This document shows positions 1 to 6,354 of a stretch of DNA of 19,005 nt, in pieces (within the stretch, counting starts at the first letter, position 1; each line of letters begins with the position of its first letter). A model generated the notes under the pieces. The model was not told the origin of the DNA. It ran no database searches and saw only the letters and a program-made list of their open reading frames with translations. The DNA lies in the NCBI GenBank assembly GCA_964391735.1, contig CAYMNF010000042.1:1-19005 (forward strand), given 5' to 3'. Made by a program: the position numbers and the translations under genes. The DNA is from CAG-1031 sp964391735. GTDB taxonomy: Bacteria; Bacteroidota; Bacteroidia; Bacteroidales; Muribaculaceae.

Positions 1-1
1 G

Positions 2-1453
2 GACGGCCACATCACCACTTACACACAGGGCTCGTTTACCGACCTGTGCCGTGGCCCGCACATCCCCAACACCGCCCCTATCAAGGCTGCCAAAGTGATG
101 TCGCTGGCCGGTGCATACTGGCGTGGCGATGAGAAACGCAACCAGCTGACCCGCGTCTACGGTATCACCTTCCCGAAGAAGAAGATGCTCGATGAGTATC
201 TGCAGTTGTTGGAGGAGGCCAAAAAACGTGACCACCGCAAACTTGGCAAGGAGATGGAACTGTTTGCCTTCTCGCCGCGCGTGGGTGCCGGTCTGCCTCT
301 GTGGCTGCCCAAAGGAGCTGCCCTGCGTGACCGTCTGGAACAATTCCTGCGTAAAATCCAGAAACAGTATGGCTACCAACAGGTTATCACCCCCCATATC
401 GGCAACAAGCAGCTATATGTGACCTCAGGCCACTATGCAAAATACGGCAAAGACTCCTTCCAACCCATTCATACCCCTGAGGAGGGTGAGGAATACCTGC
501 TCAAGCCGATGAACTGCCCTCACCACTGTGAGATTTTCCGCGCCCTGCCGCGCTCATATCGTAACTTGCCCCTGCGTCTGGCTGAGTTTGGAACGGTATA
601 CCGCTATGAACAGAGCGGCGAGCTGCACGGACTGACCCGCGTGCGCGGCTTTACGCAAGACGATGCCCACATTTACTGTGCCCCCGACCAAATCAAGGAT
701 GAGTTCCTGAAGGTTATGGATATTATCCTTTACATCTTCAAGGCCCTCAAGTTTGACAACTATGAGGCACAGATATCATTGCGCGACCCCGAGCATAAAG
801 AAAAATACATCGGCTCTGATGAGAATTGGGCCCTGGCCGAGCAGGCCATCATTGAGGCTTGCGAGGAGAAAGGGCTGAAAGCCCGCACCGAGTTGGGTGA
901 GGCCGCTTTCTACGGCCCGAAACTGGACTTCATGGTACGTGACGCCATCGGCCGCCGTTGGCAACTTGGCACAATCCAGGTTGACTATAACCTGCCCGAG
1001 CGCTTTGAGCTTGAATACACCGGTGCTGACAACCAGAAGCATCGCCCGGTGATGATTCATCGCGCACCTTTCGGGTCAATGGAACGCTTTGTGGCCGTGC
1101 TGCTTGAGCACACCGCCGGGCACTTCCCCCTGTGGTTGGCTCCCGAGCAGGCCGTCATCCTCCCTGTCAGCGAAAAATTCAACGACTATGCCCATAAAGT
1201 CCGTAAAGAACTTGAGGACCTTGAAATCCGTGCCGTTGTTGATGACCGCAACGAGAAACTGGGGCGCAAAATTCGCGACAATGAGCTGAAAAGAGTACCC
1301 TATTTGCTGATTGTAGGCGAAAAAGAGCAAGAAAACGGCGAAATTTCTGTAAGAAAACAGGGCGAGGGTGATAAAGGTTCGCAGAAAATTACTACCTTTG
1401 CGCAGAATTTGGCACGTGAGGTTGCTGACCTTACGTCCCAACCACTTGTATAA
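2..1453 (+). CDS. thrS: Threonyl-tRNA synthetase, 5'-truncated by window edge
   Basis: Charges tRNA(Thr) with threonine in the cytoplasm. The reading frame is open from base 2, so the gene begins upstream; 483 residues are visible of a family length near 640-650. The missing part is the N-terminal TGS domain and most of the editing domain. The visible start still holds the end of the editing domain, with the conserved CRGPH segment (bases about 47-61) whose Cys and His belong to the editing site. The class II catalytic core follows: motif 2 around the RYEQSGELHGLTRVRGFTQD segment, motif 3 around GSMERF, and the three zinc ligands in MNCPHH, DDAH and MIHRAPFGS. The C-terminal anticodon-binding domain (from about base 1150) ends with a TAA at 1451-1453. 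infC begins 9 bases later, which is the classic thrS-infC-rpmI-rplT arrangement and implies co-transcription. Identification is secure; the true start is outside the window. Confidence 0.98.
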   Translation, partial: DGHITTYTQGSFTDLCRGPHIPNTAPIKAAKVMSLAGAYWRGDEKRNQLTRVYGITFPKKKMLDEYLQLLEEAKKRDHRKLGKEMELFAFSPRVGAGLPLWLPKGAALRDRLEQFLRKIQKQYGYQQVITPHIGNKQLYVTSGHYAKYGKDSFQPIHTPEEGEEYLLKPMNCPHHCEIFRALPRSYRNLPLRLAEFGTVYRYEQSGELHGLTRVRGFTQDDAHIYCAPDQIKDEFLKVMDIILYIFKALKFDNYEAQISLRDPEHKEKYIGSDENWALAEQAIIEACEEKGLKARTELGEAAFYGPKLDFMVRDAIGRRWQLGTIQVDYNLPERFELEYTGADNQKHRPVMIHRAPFGSMERFVAVLLEHTAGHFPLWLAPEQAVILPVSEKFNDYAHKVRKELEDLEIRAVVDDRNEKLGRKIRDNELKRVPYLLIVGEKEQENGEISVRKQGEGDKGSQKITTFAQNLAREVADLTSQPLV

Positions 1454-1462
1454 CAACACTGA

Positions 1463-2131
1463 ATGGCAAAAAAACCTTTCCATCCCGGCCCGGCCAAACG
1501 CCCCGGAGGAGGCGCACGCACACCGCATGGACGTGCACCGCAACGTGACAACCGTGACCCCTATGCAATCAATGATCGCATACGCGCTCGTGAGGTTCGC
1601 CTCGTGGGCGACAATATCACCCCCGGTATCTACCCCATTCAGCAGGCCCTGAATATTGCCATGGAGCAGGAGCTTGACCTCATAGAGATCAGCCCCACCG
1701 CCGATCCCCCCGTGTGCAAGATTCTGGATTATTCCAAGTTCCTGTATCAGCAGAAAAAACGCCAGAAGGAACAAAAAGCCAAAGCCACCAAAGTTGTTGT
1801 CAAGGAGATACGCTTCGGTCCGCAGACCGATGAGCATGACTACAACTTCAAGCTGAAGCATGCCATAGGTTTTCTGCAAGAAGGAGCAAAGGTCAAAAGC
1901 TATGTCTTCTTCAAAGGCCGCTCAATTCTGTTCAAGGAACAAGGTGAGGTGCTGCTGTTACGCTTTGCCCAGGACCTTGAAGAATATGCCAAGGTTGAAC
2001 AGTTGCCGGTGCTTGAGGGCAAGCGCATGATAATAATGTTGGCCCCCAAAAAGAAAGCTGACAAACCAAAGGCCGAAAAGCCCAAAGCCGCACCCTCAGC
2101 GGATGCCGACAATGACAAAACCCAGGAGTAA
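1463..2131 (+). CDS. infC: Translation initiation factor IF-3 with basic N-terminal and Lys/Ala/Pro C-terminal extensions
   Basis: IF-3 binds the 30S subunit, prevents premature joining of 50S and checks start-codon pairing. The IF-3 core begins at INDRIRAREV (about residue 34) and runs to KRMIIMLAPKKK (about residue 200). It contains the N-domain segment ELDLIEISPTADPPVCKILD, the linker with KKRQKEQKAK, and the C-domain IRFGPQTDEHDYNFK. The protein has 222 residues against about 180 for the enterobacterial form. The extra length is a Gly/Pro/Arg-rich N-terminal stretch of about 33 residues and a C-terminal tail rich in Lys, Ala, Pro and Asp. The ATG at 1463 is the only ATG in frame before the core, so it is the chosen start. 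infC genes elsewhere use rare start codons (AUU in E. coli), and an ATC begins the core here, so initiation inside cannot be excluded. It sits 9 bases after thrS and 76 before rpmI. Confidence 0.96.
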   Translation: MAKKPFHPGPAKRPGGGARTPHGRAPQRDNRDPYAINDRIRAREVRLVGDNITPGIYPIQQALNIAMEQELDLIEISPTADPPVCKILDYSKFLYQQKKRQKEQKAKATKVVVKEIRFGPQTDEHDYNFKLKHAIGFLQEGAKVKSYVFFKGRSILFKEQGEVLLLRFAQDLEEYAKVEQLPVLEGKRMIIMLAPKKKADKPKAEKPKAAPSADADNDKTQE

Positions 2132-2207
2132 AAAACAATGATGCCTTCGCCACCACAGGCAAAAGGCCATTCGAATAACTTTCAAATCATCTAAACAACA
2201 CAAAAAG

Positions 2208-2408
2208 ATGCCTAAAATCAAGACGAATTCCGGTTCAAAAAAGAGGTTCGCCCTTACCGGAACCGGTAAAATCAAAAGGAAGCACGCTTACCACAGCCAC
2301 ATCCTGACCAAAAAGACCAAAAAGCAGAAAAGGAACCTTGACAAGTTCGCTATTTTGGACAAGACCAATGTAAGCCAGGTAAAAGAGCTTCTGGGCCTGA
2401 AAGCCTGA
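2208..2408 (+). CDS. rpmI: 50S ribosomal protein L35
   Basis: Small, very basic structural protein of the large ribosomal subunit. Its 66 residues match the usual family length of about 64-66. The N-terminus MPKIKTNSGSKKRF followed by a GTGKIKRKHAYHSH segment is the L35 signature. The following run of Lys and Thr (TKKTKKQKRNL) is also typical. The ATG is preceded by an A/C-rich stretch with no Shine-Dalgarno sequence, as is usual in Bacteroidetes. It lies between infC (76 bases upstream) and rplT (136 bases downstream), the standard order. In other phyla this operon is autoregulated by L20 binding to the leader mRNA; whether that occurs here is not shown by the coding sequence. Confidence 0.98.
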   Translation: MPKIKTNSGSKKRFALTGTGKIKRKHAYHSHILTKKTKKQKRNLDKFAILDKTNVSQVKELLGLKA

Positions 2409-2425
2409 CATTAACCCACGCCCCC

Positions 2426-2450
2426 TCCCCTCAACGAATCTCCCCTCAAC
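2426..2450 (+). repeat. Tandem direct repeat in the rpmI-rplT spacer
   Basis: The ten-base unit TCCCCTCAAC occurs twice, at 2426-2435 and 2441-2450, separated by five bases (period 15). It lies in the 136-base non-coding gap between rpmI and rplT, upstream of a GC-rich segment able to fold. The repeat is read directly from the sequence. A function, such as a repeated protein-binding site in the mRNA, is only a guess. Confidence 0.6.
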
Positions 2451-2481
2451 AAGTTAATTCGATAAATCATTTCATTAACCG

Positions 2482-2530
2482 GGTGTTCGGCACCAAAGTG
2501 CAGCAGGACTGCGCTGCCGCCGGCACTGCA
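2482..2530 (+). promoter_or_regulatory. Candidate structured leader of rplT
   Basis: This GC-rich stretch lies 15-63 bases before the rplT start. It can form a hairpin GGTG/CACC (2482-2485 with 2491-2494, five-base loop). A second hairpin is GCAGC/GCTGC (2500-2504 with 2513-2517, eight-base loop). An alternative outer pairing, TGCAG (2499-2503) with CTGCA (2526-2530), competes with the second. The bases after it up to the ATG are unstructured A/C-rich sequence. L20 controls its operon by binding leader mRNA in Firmicutes and proteobacteria, so an autoregulatory site here is plausible but unproven; the stems are short. Confidence 0.3.
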
Positions 2531-2544
2531 ACAAACAAACAACA

Positions 2545-2898
2545 ATGCCAAGATCAGTCAACCACGTCGCTTCACGCGAACGTCGCAAAAAGATTCTTAA
2601 ACTTACCCGTGGATACTTCGGTTGCCGTCGCAACGTTTGGACTGTAGCCAAAAACACATGGGAGAAAGGTCTTACCTACGCCTACCGCGATCGTAAGGAT
2701 AAAAAGCACAACTTCCGCGCCCTGTGGATACAGCGTATCAACGCAGCCGCTCGCGAGCATGACCTCAGCTACTCAAAACTGATGGGCCTTATCCACAAAA
2801 GCGGTATCGAAATCAACCGCAAAGTATTGGCCGACCTTGCCCTCAACAACCCCGCCGCTTTCAAGGCAGTTGTTGAGAAAGTAAAGGCTCAGGCTTAA
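2545..2898 (+). CDS. rplT: 50S ribosomal protein L20
   Basis: Early-assembling 23S rRNA-binding protein of the large subunit. Its 117 residues fit the family length. The N-terminus MPRSVNHVASRERRKKILK, then TRGYFGCRR (usually GYxGxR), leads into the long basic helix. The globular domain contains ALWIQRINAAAREH, SYSKLMGLIHKSGIEINRKVLADLA and AFKAVVEKVK, all diagnostic. It is the last gene of the thrS-infC-rpmI-rplT cluster, followed 27 bases later by a strong terminator. The 136-base gap before it contains a direct repeat and possible hairpins, so its expression may be set separately from rpmI. Confidence 0.98.
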   Translation: MPRSVNHVASRERRKKILKLTRGYFGCRRNVWTVAKNTWEKGLTYAYRDRKDKKHNFRALWIQRINAAAREHDLSYSKLMGLIHKSGIEINRKVLADLALNNPAAFKAVVEKVKAQA

Positions 2899-2925
2899 CT
2901 CTATCTTTCATAACACAGCTTGCAG

Positions 2926-2961
2926 GGGCCGTCTAACACAAAACCGTTGGACGGCCCTTTT
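2926..2961 (+). terminator. Rho-independent terminator after rplT
   Basis: A 12-base-pair stem is formed by 2926-2937 and 2946-2957, with one G-T wobble and an eight-base loop. TTTT follows directly at 2958-2961. It closes the translation-factor operon and lies only 30 bases before the mntA start, so that module is either expressed by read-through or has its own undetected promoter. Confidence 0.93.
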
Positions 2962-2991
2962 CTCACAACGTCCAGCCATCTTCTTGAAATC

Positions 2992-3285
2992 ATGTGCGAT
3001 AAGAAAGAGTGCATTGACATACTCAGAAAAAACAGCACACGAATTCGGCAAGAATTCGGTGTAACCTCGCTGTCGGTATTTGGCTCAGTAGCCCGTGGTG
3101 AAAACAAACCGGACAGTGATGTGGATATTCTGGTTGAGATGCCTCCCAAGATGTTAATGGTCTGTGCTCTGAAAGATTTTCTTGAGACCCTGCTTTCATC
3201 TTCGGTTGATTTAATACGTCGACACTCGCATCTTTCCTCAAAATTCTTAAATCAGATTTCCCGAGATGTCATTACCATATTCTGA
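2992..3285 (+). CDS. mntA: MntA-like minimal nucleotidyltransferase antitoxin
   Basis: Likely antitoxin of a type VII toxin-antitoxin pair. In characterised pairs MntA adds AMP groups from ATP to a tyrosine of the HepT toxin and so neutralises it. The 97-residue protein carries the family motif GS-x10-D-x-D exactly: G31-S32, then D43 and D45, in FGSVARGENKPDSDVDILVE. These two aspartates bind the catalytic metal. The ATG at 2992 is chosen because it gives a family-sized protein. A TTG at 2920 in the same frame would place the start inside the terminator stem and add 24 unrelated residues. The 3' end overlaps hepT by 20 bases, the usual coupling for these pairs. The region is AT-richer than its neighbours, suggesting horizontal acquisition. 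No promoter was recognised. Confidence 0.87.
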   Translation: MCDKKECIDILRKNSTRIRQEFGVTSLSVFGSVARGENKPDSDVDILVEMPPKMLMVCALKDFLETLLSSSVDLIRRHSHLSSKFLNQISRDVITIF

Positions 3286-3673
3286 GGAGGATATACTACA
3301 GGCTACAATTACTCTTGAGAATGTTGCTGAAACTATATCCCAATTAATTGATTGGAACTACAACGTTTCATCAACTGATTTTTATTATGCTTCACAAAAC
3401 GGTATGCAATTGCTTGCTGCTAATTGTACACTGATTACTGCGATAGGTGAAGGCATAAACCGCGTGCAACGTATCCTCCCCGGGTTTCTCACCTCCTACT
3501 TCCCTGACACACAGTGGCGTGCTATCATAGGCATGCGCAATCATATTGCCCACGGATATTTTGAGGTTGATGCTGAGATTATTTTTGATGTTGTAAAAAA
3601 TGACATACCCCAACTACAAACGACAATACAACAAGCAATTAGCATCTTAAATTCACCGGAAAATAAAGCTTAG
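3266..3673 (+). CDS. hepT: HepT-like HEPN-domain toxin (DUF86 family)
   Basis: Likely RNA-cleaving toxin of a type VII toxin-antitoxin pair with the nucleotidyltransferase just upstream. The 135-residue protein is predicted mostly helical and has the HEPN active-site motif R-x4-H-x-Y intact: R91, H96 and Y98 in RNHIAHGY. In studied systems the Arg and His form the RNase site, and the Tyr is the residue AMPylated by MntA. All three are present, so both toxin activity and its control are plausible. The start at 3266 lies 20 bases inside mntA in another frame, implying translational coupling. Composition is clearly AT-rich: bases 3301-3360 contain 20 G or C of 60. A weak hairpin (3665-3669 with 3674-3678) overlaps the stop codon. 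Assignment rests on the motif and gene pairing; the target RNA is unknown. Confidence 0.87.
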   Translation: MSLPYSEEDILQATITLENVAETISQLIDWNYNVSSTDFYYASQNGMQLLAANCTLITAIGEGINRVQRILPGFLTSYFPDTQWRAIIGMRNHIAHGYFEVDAEIIFDVVKNDIPQLQTTIQQAISILNSPENKA

Positions 3674-3692
3674 GCTTTTACTAAAGTTGATA

Positions 3693-3721
3693 TTGTATTT
3701 GAACAAGAAAATGTAATTTTG
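3693..3721 (+). promoter_or_regulatory. Bacteroidetes-type promoter of the prolyl isomerase gene
   Basis: A TAnnTTTG element is present as TAATTTTG at 3714-3721, with an upstream TTG at 3693-3695 and an 18-base spacer, slightly shorter than the usual 19-21. The expected start of transcription falls about 4-7 bases after the last G. That is at or next to the ATG at 3727, so the mRNA would be leaderless or nearly so. The downstream element is good; the upstream one is minimal. Confidence 0.6.
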
Positions 3722-3726
3722 CAGTT

Positions 3727-4560
3727 ATGAAGGTAAAAAAGGTAACTAATTTTCTCCTGGCAATGGTTTTTTGTCTGTCAGGAGCCCTAAGTACTAATGC
3801 ACAAACAACACCGTCAATGACAAAAATAGAAGTTGAAACCACCCTCGGCAATTTTGTAGTGGGTTTGTATAATGATACACCCAAGCACCGTGACAATTTC
3901 CTGAAACTGGTTAAAGAAGGATACTATAACGGGCTGCTATTTCACCGTGTAATCAGGGACTTTATGGTGCAGACCGGCGACCCTGACAGCCGCGATGCAG
4001 CCCCGGGACAGTCCCTGGGAGCCGGCAGCCCGGACTACCTGATTGATGCCGAGATTCTTTTCCCCCAACATATCAACAAACGCGGAGCACTTGCTGCCGC
4101 GCGCACCGCTGACCAGGTTAACCCCGAGCGCAAGTCCAGCGGCAGCCAGTTCTATGTTGTAACCGGTAACAAGTCCTCTGATGCAGAGCTTGACCAGTAT
4201 GAACAATACCACAACCGAGAGCAGATGCAGGCAATCTTCAACCAAAAGGCACAAGCACACATGGACACCATCCGCTCAATGATTAACGCTCACGATGAGG
4301 CCGGCCTGCAAAAGCTGCAAGAACAGCTGCAAGAAGAGACCTTCAAAGAGGCCAAGGAACACCCCTTTAAATACACTGATGAACAGCGTGCTATATATCG
4401 CGAGCAGGGAGGCGCACCCCACCTCGACGGCGCATATACCGTTTTTGGCGAGGTGTTGCAGGGAATGGACGTTGTTGAAAAAATAGAGGGGGTGCAAACT
4501 GACAAAAATGACCGTCCTAAAGAAGATGTAAGGATAATTTCAATGAAAATTCTGAACTGA
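3727..4560 (+). CDS. Exported cyclophilin-type peptidyl-prolyl cis-trans isomerase with internal insert
   Basis: Catalyses cis-trans isomerisation of X-Pro bonds, probably assisting folding of exported proteins. Residues 1-26 form a signal peptide: basic MKVKK, a hydrophobic core, and likely cleavage after STNA. The cyclophilin fold starts near residue 34 (KIEVETTLGNFVVGLY). Active-site segments are FHRVIRDFMVQTGD (residues 72-85, with the catalytic Arg at 74) and SSGSQFYVV (138-145). The closing HLDGAYTVFGEVLQGMDVV is at 232-250. The Trp found at the start of that last segment in human cyclophilin A is His here. Between residues about 148 and 229 is a charged, Gln-rich, probably helical insert absent from minimal cyclophilins. 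The M16 protease gene follows 15 bases later, probably in the same transcript. The family call is firm; the substrate is unknown. Confidence 0.93.
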   Translation: MKVKKVTNFLLAMVFCLSGALSTNAQTTPSMTKIEVETTLGNFVVGLYNDTPKHRDNFLKLVKEGYYNGLLFHRVIRDFMVQTGDPDSRDAAPGQSLGAGSPDYLIDAEILFPQHINKRGALAAARTADQVNPERKSSGSQFYVVTGNKSSDAELDQYEQYHNREQMQAIFNQKAQAHMDTIRSMINAHDEAGLQKLQEQLQEETFKEAKEHPFKYTDEQRAIYREQGGAPHLDGAYTVFGEVLQGMDVVEKIEGVQTDKNDRPKEDVRIISMKILN

Positions 4561-4575
4561 CAGAGCACCCTCTCA

Positions 4576-5814
4576 ATGAATGCGGTAACAAGATTCACCC
4601 TTGACAACGGTTTGCGCGTTGTGCACCGCTATGACCCGCTGACGGCCATGGCAAACATAAACGTGGTGTATGATGTTGGAGCGCGCGACGAGGCTCGACA
4701 CCTCACCGGCATGGCTCACCTCTTTGAACACCTCATGTTCAGCGGCAGTATCAATATTCCCCGCTTTGACGAAGCCATTGAGCGTGCCGGCGGCTTTAAC
4801 AACGCGTGGACCAGTCAGGACTTTACCTCCTTTTACAGCTCAGCCCCGGCGGTGAATGTCGAGACCCTCTTTTGGTTGGAAAGTGACAGGATGCTGGGAT
4901 TGAACTTCAGCCAAGAGAACCTTGACGTGCAACGCAGTGTGGTGATTGAGGAGTTCAAGCAAGTGTGCCTCAACCGCCCGTACGGTACTGTCAGTCACCA
5001 CCTCAACAAAATGTTATACGGGGACCACCCTTATAGCGTCCCGGTGATAGGCCGCTCGATTGAGGAGTTGGAACATGTTACCCTTGATGATATACGCAAC
5101 TTCTTCTTCAGCCATTACGCTCCGAACAATGCCGTCCTGTCAATTGACGGGAATATAACGCTTGACCGGGCACGCAGTCTCACCGAAAAATACTTCGGGC
5201 CAATAAGCAGGCGTGAGATAGCCCCTCGCATTCATCCCTCGCCCGAGCCGTTGACACACCCGGTGCGCGAGCAGATGCAGGGATTGGGTGCCCAGACCAT
5301 GGTTATGATTGCCTTCCCGATGGGAGATATCAATAGTCCGGAATTTATCCCGCTTGACCTTGTCAGCGACATAATGGCCTCAGGCGACTCATCACGTTTG
5401 TTACGCAACCTTGTGATGCGCGGGGACCTGTTCTCAAAAGCAGATGCGTCGATTGCCGGAACAGTTGAGGAGGGGTATTTTCTGCTGCGTGGGCTCTTAC
5501 TCGAGGACAGCCCCCAGGCTGTTGAACGTGCTGAAAAAGAACTGATAGCCGAGGCTGTGAAGATTGCCGACAGTGGAGTAACCGACTTTGAGTTGCAACG
5601 TGCTCTGAATCGTTATGAAAGCAACAACACTTTTTCACAGATAAACAGCCTGGAACGCTGCCGTCAGACAGCCGACGCAGAGATTCGCGGACAACGTTTA
5701 GAGGATATGGTGGGCATTTATCGCCGGACAACCACGCAGCAACTGCAACAGGCCGCTAAAAAAACGTTTGACACGCAGCGCACTGCCATCCTGGTGCATC
5801 GTCCTCTTCAATAA
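4576..5814 (+). CDS. M16 family zinc metallopeptidase (insulinase / processing-peptidase type)
   Basis: Predicted zinc-dependent peptidase. The inverted zinc motif HxxEH is present as HLFEH (H48, E51, H52) in the conserved setting GMAHLFEHLMFSG. The third ligand is expected from the Glu pair in VVIEEFKQ (residues 125-126). The 412-residue length equals one M16 unit, made of an active N-terminal half and a C-terminal half beginning near residue 210, as in the bacterial relatives of mitochondrial processing peptidase. Such enzymes act as dimers or with an inactive partner; no partner gene lies in the window. No signal peptide is seen, so it is probably cytoplasmic although the upstream isomerase is exported. 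The start follows that gene's stop by 15 bases with no promoter between them, supporting an operon. Substrate unknown. Confidence 0.92.
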   Translation: MNAVTRFTLDNGLRVVHRYDPLTAMANINVVYDVGARDEARHLTGMAHLFEHLMFSGSINIPRFDEAIERAGGFNNAWTSQDFTSFYSSAPAVNVETLFWLESDRMLGLNFSQENLDVQRSVVIEEFKQVCLNRPYGTVSHHLNKMLYGDHPYSVPVIGRSIEELEHVTLDDIRNFFFSHYAPNNAVLSIDGNITLDRARSLTEKYFGPISRREIAPRIHPSPEPLTHPVREQMQGLGAQTMVMIAFPMGDINSPEFIPLDLVSDIMASGDSSRLLRNLVMRGDLFSKADASIAGTVEEGYFLLRGLLLEDSPQAVERAEKELIAEAVKIADSGVTDFELQRALNRYESNNTFSQINSLERCRQTADAEIRGQRLEDMVGIYRRTTTQQLQQAAKKTFDTQRTAILVHRPLQ

Positions 5815-5898
5815 AATCTCAATTCTTTCCTCACATAGTAAACTTTTCCTCATTTAGTTTGTCAAAAAGATATACGGACCACCAACTATTTGTTAAGG

Positions 5899-6327
5899 AT
5901 GAGAACGAAAGCTAAACTTGTGAGGAGATTACTTTTATCAGCTGTGGCGGCAGTTTCGCTGACATCATGCGGGGCTCTATGGAGCGTCACCGATGACAGC
6001 TATATGTACCCCTCAGGTTACTATTATAACTATGGCTATGGCCCTGCTCAGCCCCCGATAGTGGGCAACGGCCCGGGTAGTATCTATCCCGGTACCCCTC
6101 CCCCGCCCCCGCCGGTATCTGTGCCTGCCCCACCGCCTAATAACAACCCCTCATACGGCAAACCGGGCAACAACGGCAACGGGCCTCAAAATCCCATTCC
6201 TAACCTTCCGCCTACCGGCAACAACAATAACCAGGGAGGTTATCGCCCGGCCCTGTCAGGCGGCGGAAACAACAATAACGGGGGCGGCAATAGCGGAGGC
6301 ACCCCTCCCAACTACGGACGTCATTAA
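5899..6327 (+). CDS. Small Pro/Gly/Asn/Tyr-rich lipoprotein of unknown function
   Basis: A 142-residue predicted lipoprotein. The N-terminus has basic residues (MRTKAKLVRR), a hydrophobic core and the lipobox LTSC, placing the acylated Cys at residue 24. The mature part is low complexity: a Tyr/Gly cluster at residues 37-48, six Pro in a row at 67-72, and repeated Asn runs embedded in Gly and Pro to the C-terminus. No enzymatic motif or folded domain is recognisable; it looks like a disordered, surface- or periplasm-exposed chain. The ATG at 5899 is chosen over a TTG at 5890 because it gives a normal signal peptide start. It lies 84 bases after the M16 gene and 27 before a membrane protein gene. 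Compositional bias makes remote homology unreliable, and I do not recognise the family. Confidence 0.78.
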   Translation: MRTKAKLVRRLLLSAVAAVSLTSCGALWSVTDDSYMYPSGYYYNYGYGPAQPPIVGNGPGSIYPGTPPPPPPVSVPAPPPNNNPSYGKPGNNGNGPQNPIPNLPPTGNNNNQGGYRPALSGGGNNNNGGGNSGGTPPNYGRH

Positions 6328-6342
6328 TGCCTCATTAACCCA

Positions 6343-6354
6343 AATTCCGGAATT
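6343..6354. repeat. 12-base perfect palindrome abutting the membrane-protein start codon
   Basis: The sequence AATTCCGGAATT reads identically on both strands and ends at the base before the ATG at 6355. It would occupy the ribosome loading region of the downstream gene. It may be a protein-binding site or chance; there is no supporting element around it. Confidence 0.55.

Noticed and set aside
1076..1879. A 267-codon minus-strand open frame across the thrS-infC junction
   Set aside because: It overlaps two conserved genes completely, shows no domain pattern and has no promoter or terminator of its own.
2902..2909. TATCTTTC as a possible promoter element for mntA
   Set aside because: The last base departs from TAnnTTTG and no TTG lies at the right distance upstream.
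2920..2991. Upstream TTG-initiated extension of mntA
   Set aside because: It would put the start inside the rplT terminator and adds residues outside the minimal nucleotidyltransferase family; the ATG at 2992 fits family length.
3665..3679. Short hairpin over the hepT stop codon as a terminator
   Set aside because: Only five A/T-rich pairs with a four-base loop and almost no T-run; too weak to call.
5850..5898. Promoter for the small lipoprotein gene
   Set aside because: TTAGTTTG and TATTTG resemble the downstream element but miss consensus bases, and no upstream TTTG is properly spaced.
6060..6320. Repeats in the lipoprotein gene as a possible tandem or CRISPR-like array
   Set aside because: They are irregular codon-level runs of Pro, Asn and Gly with no constant unit or spacing.
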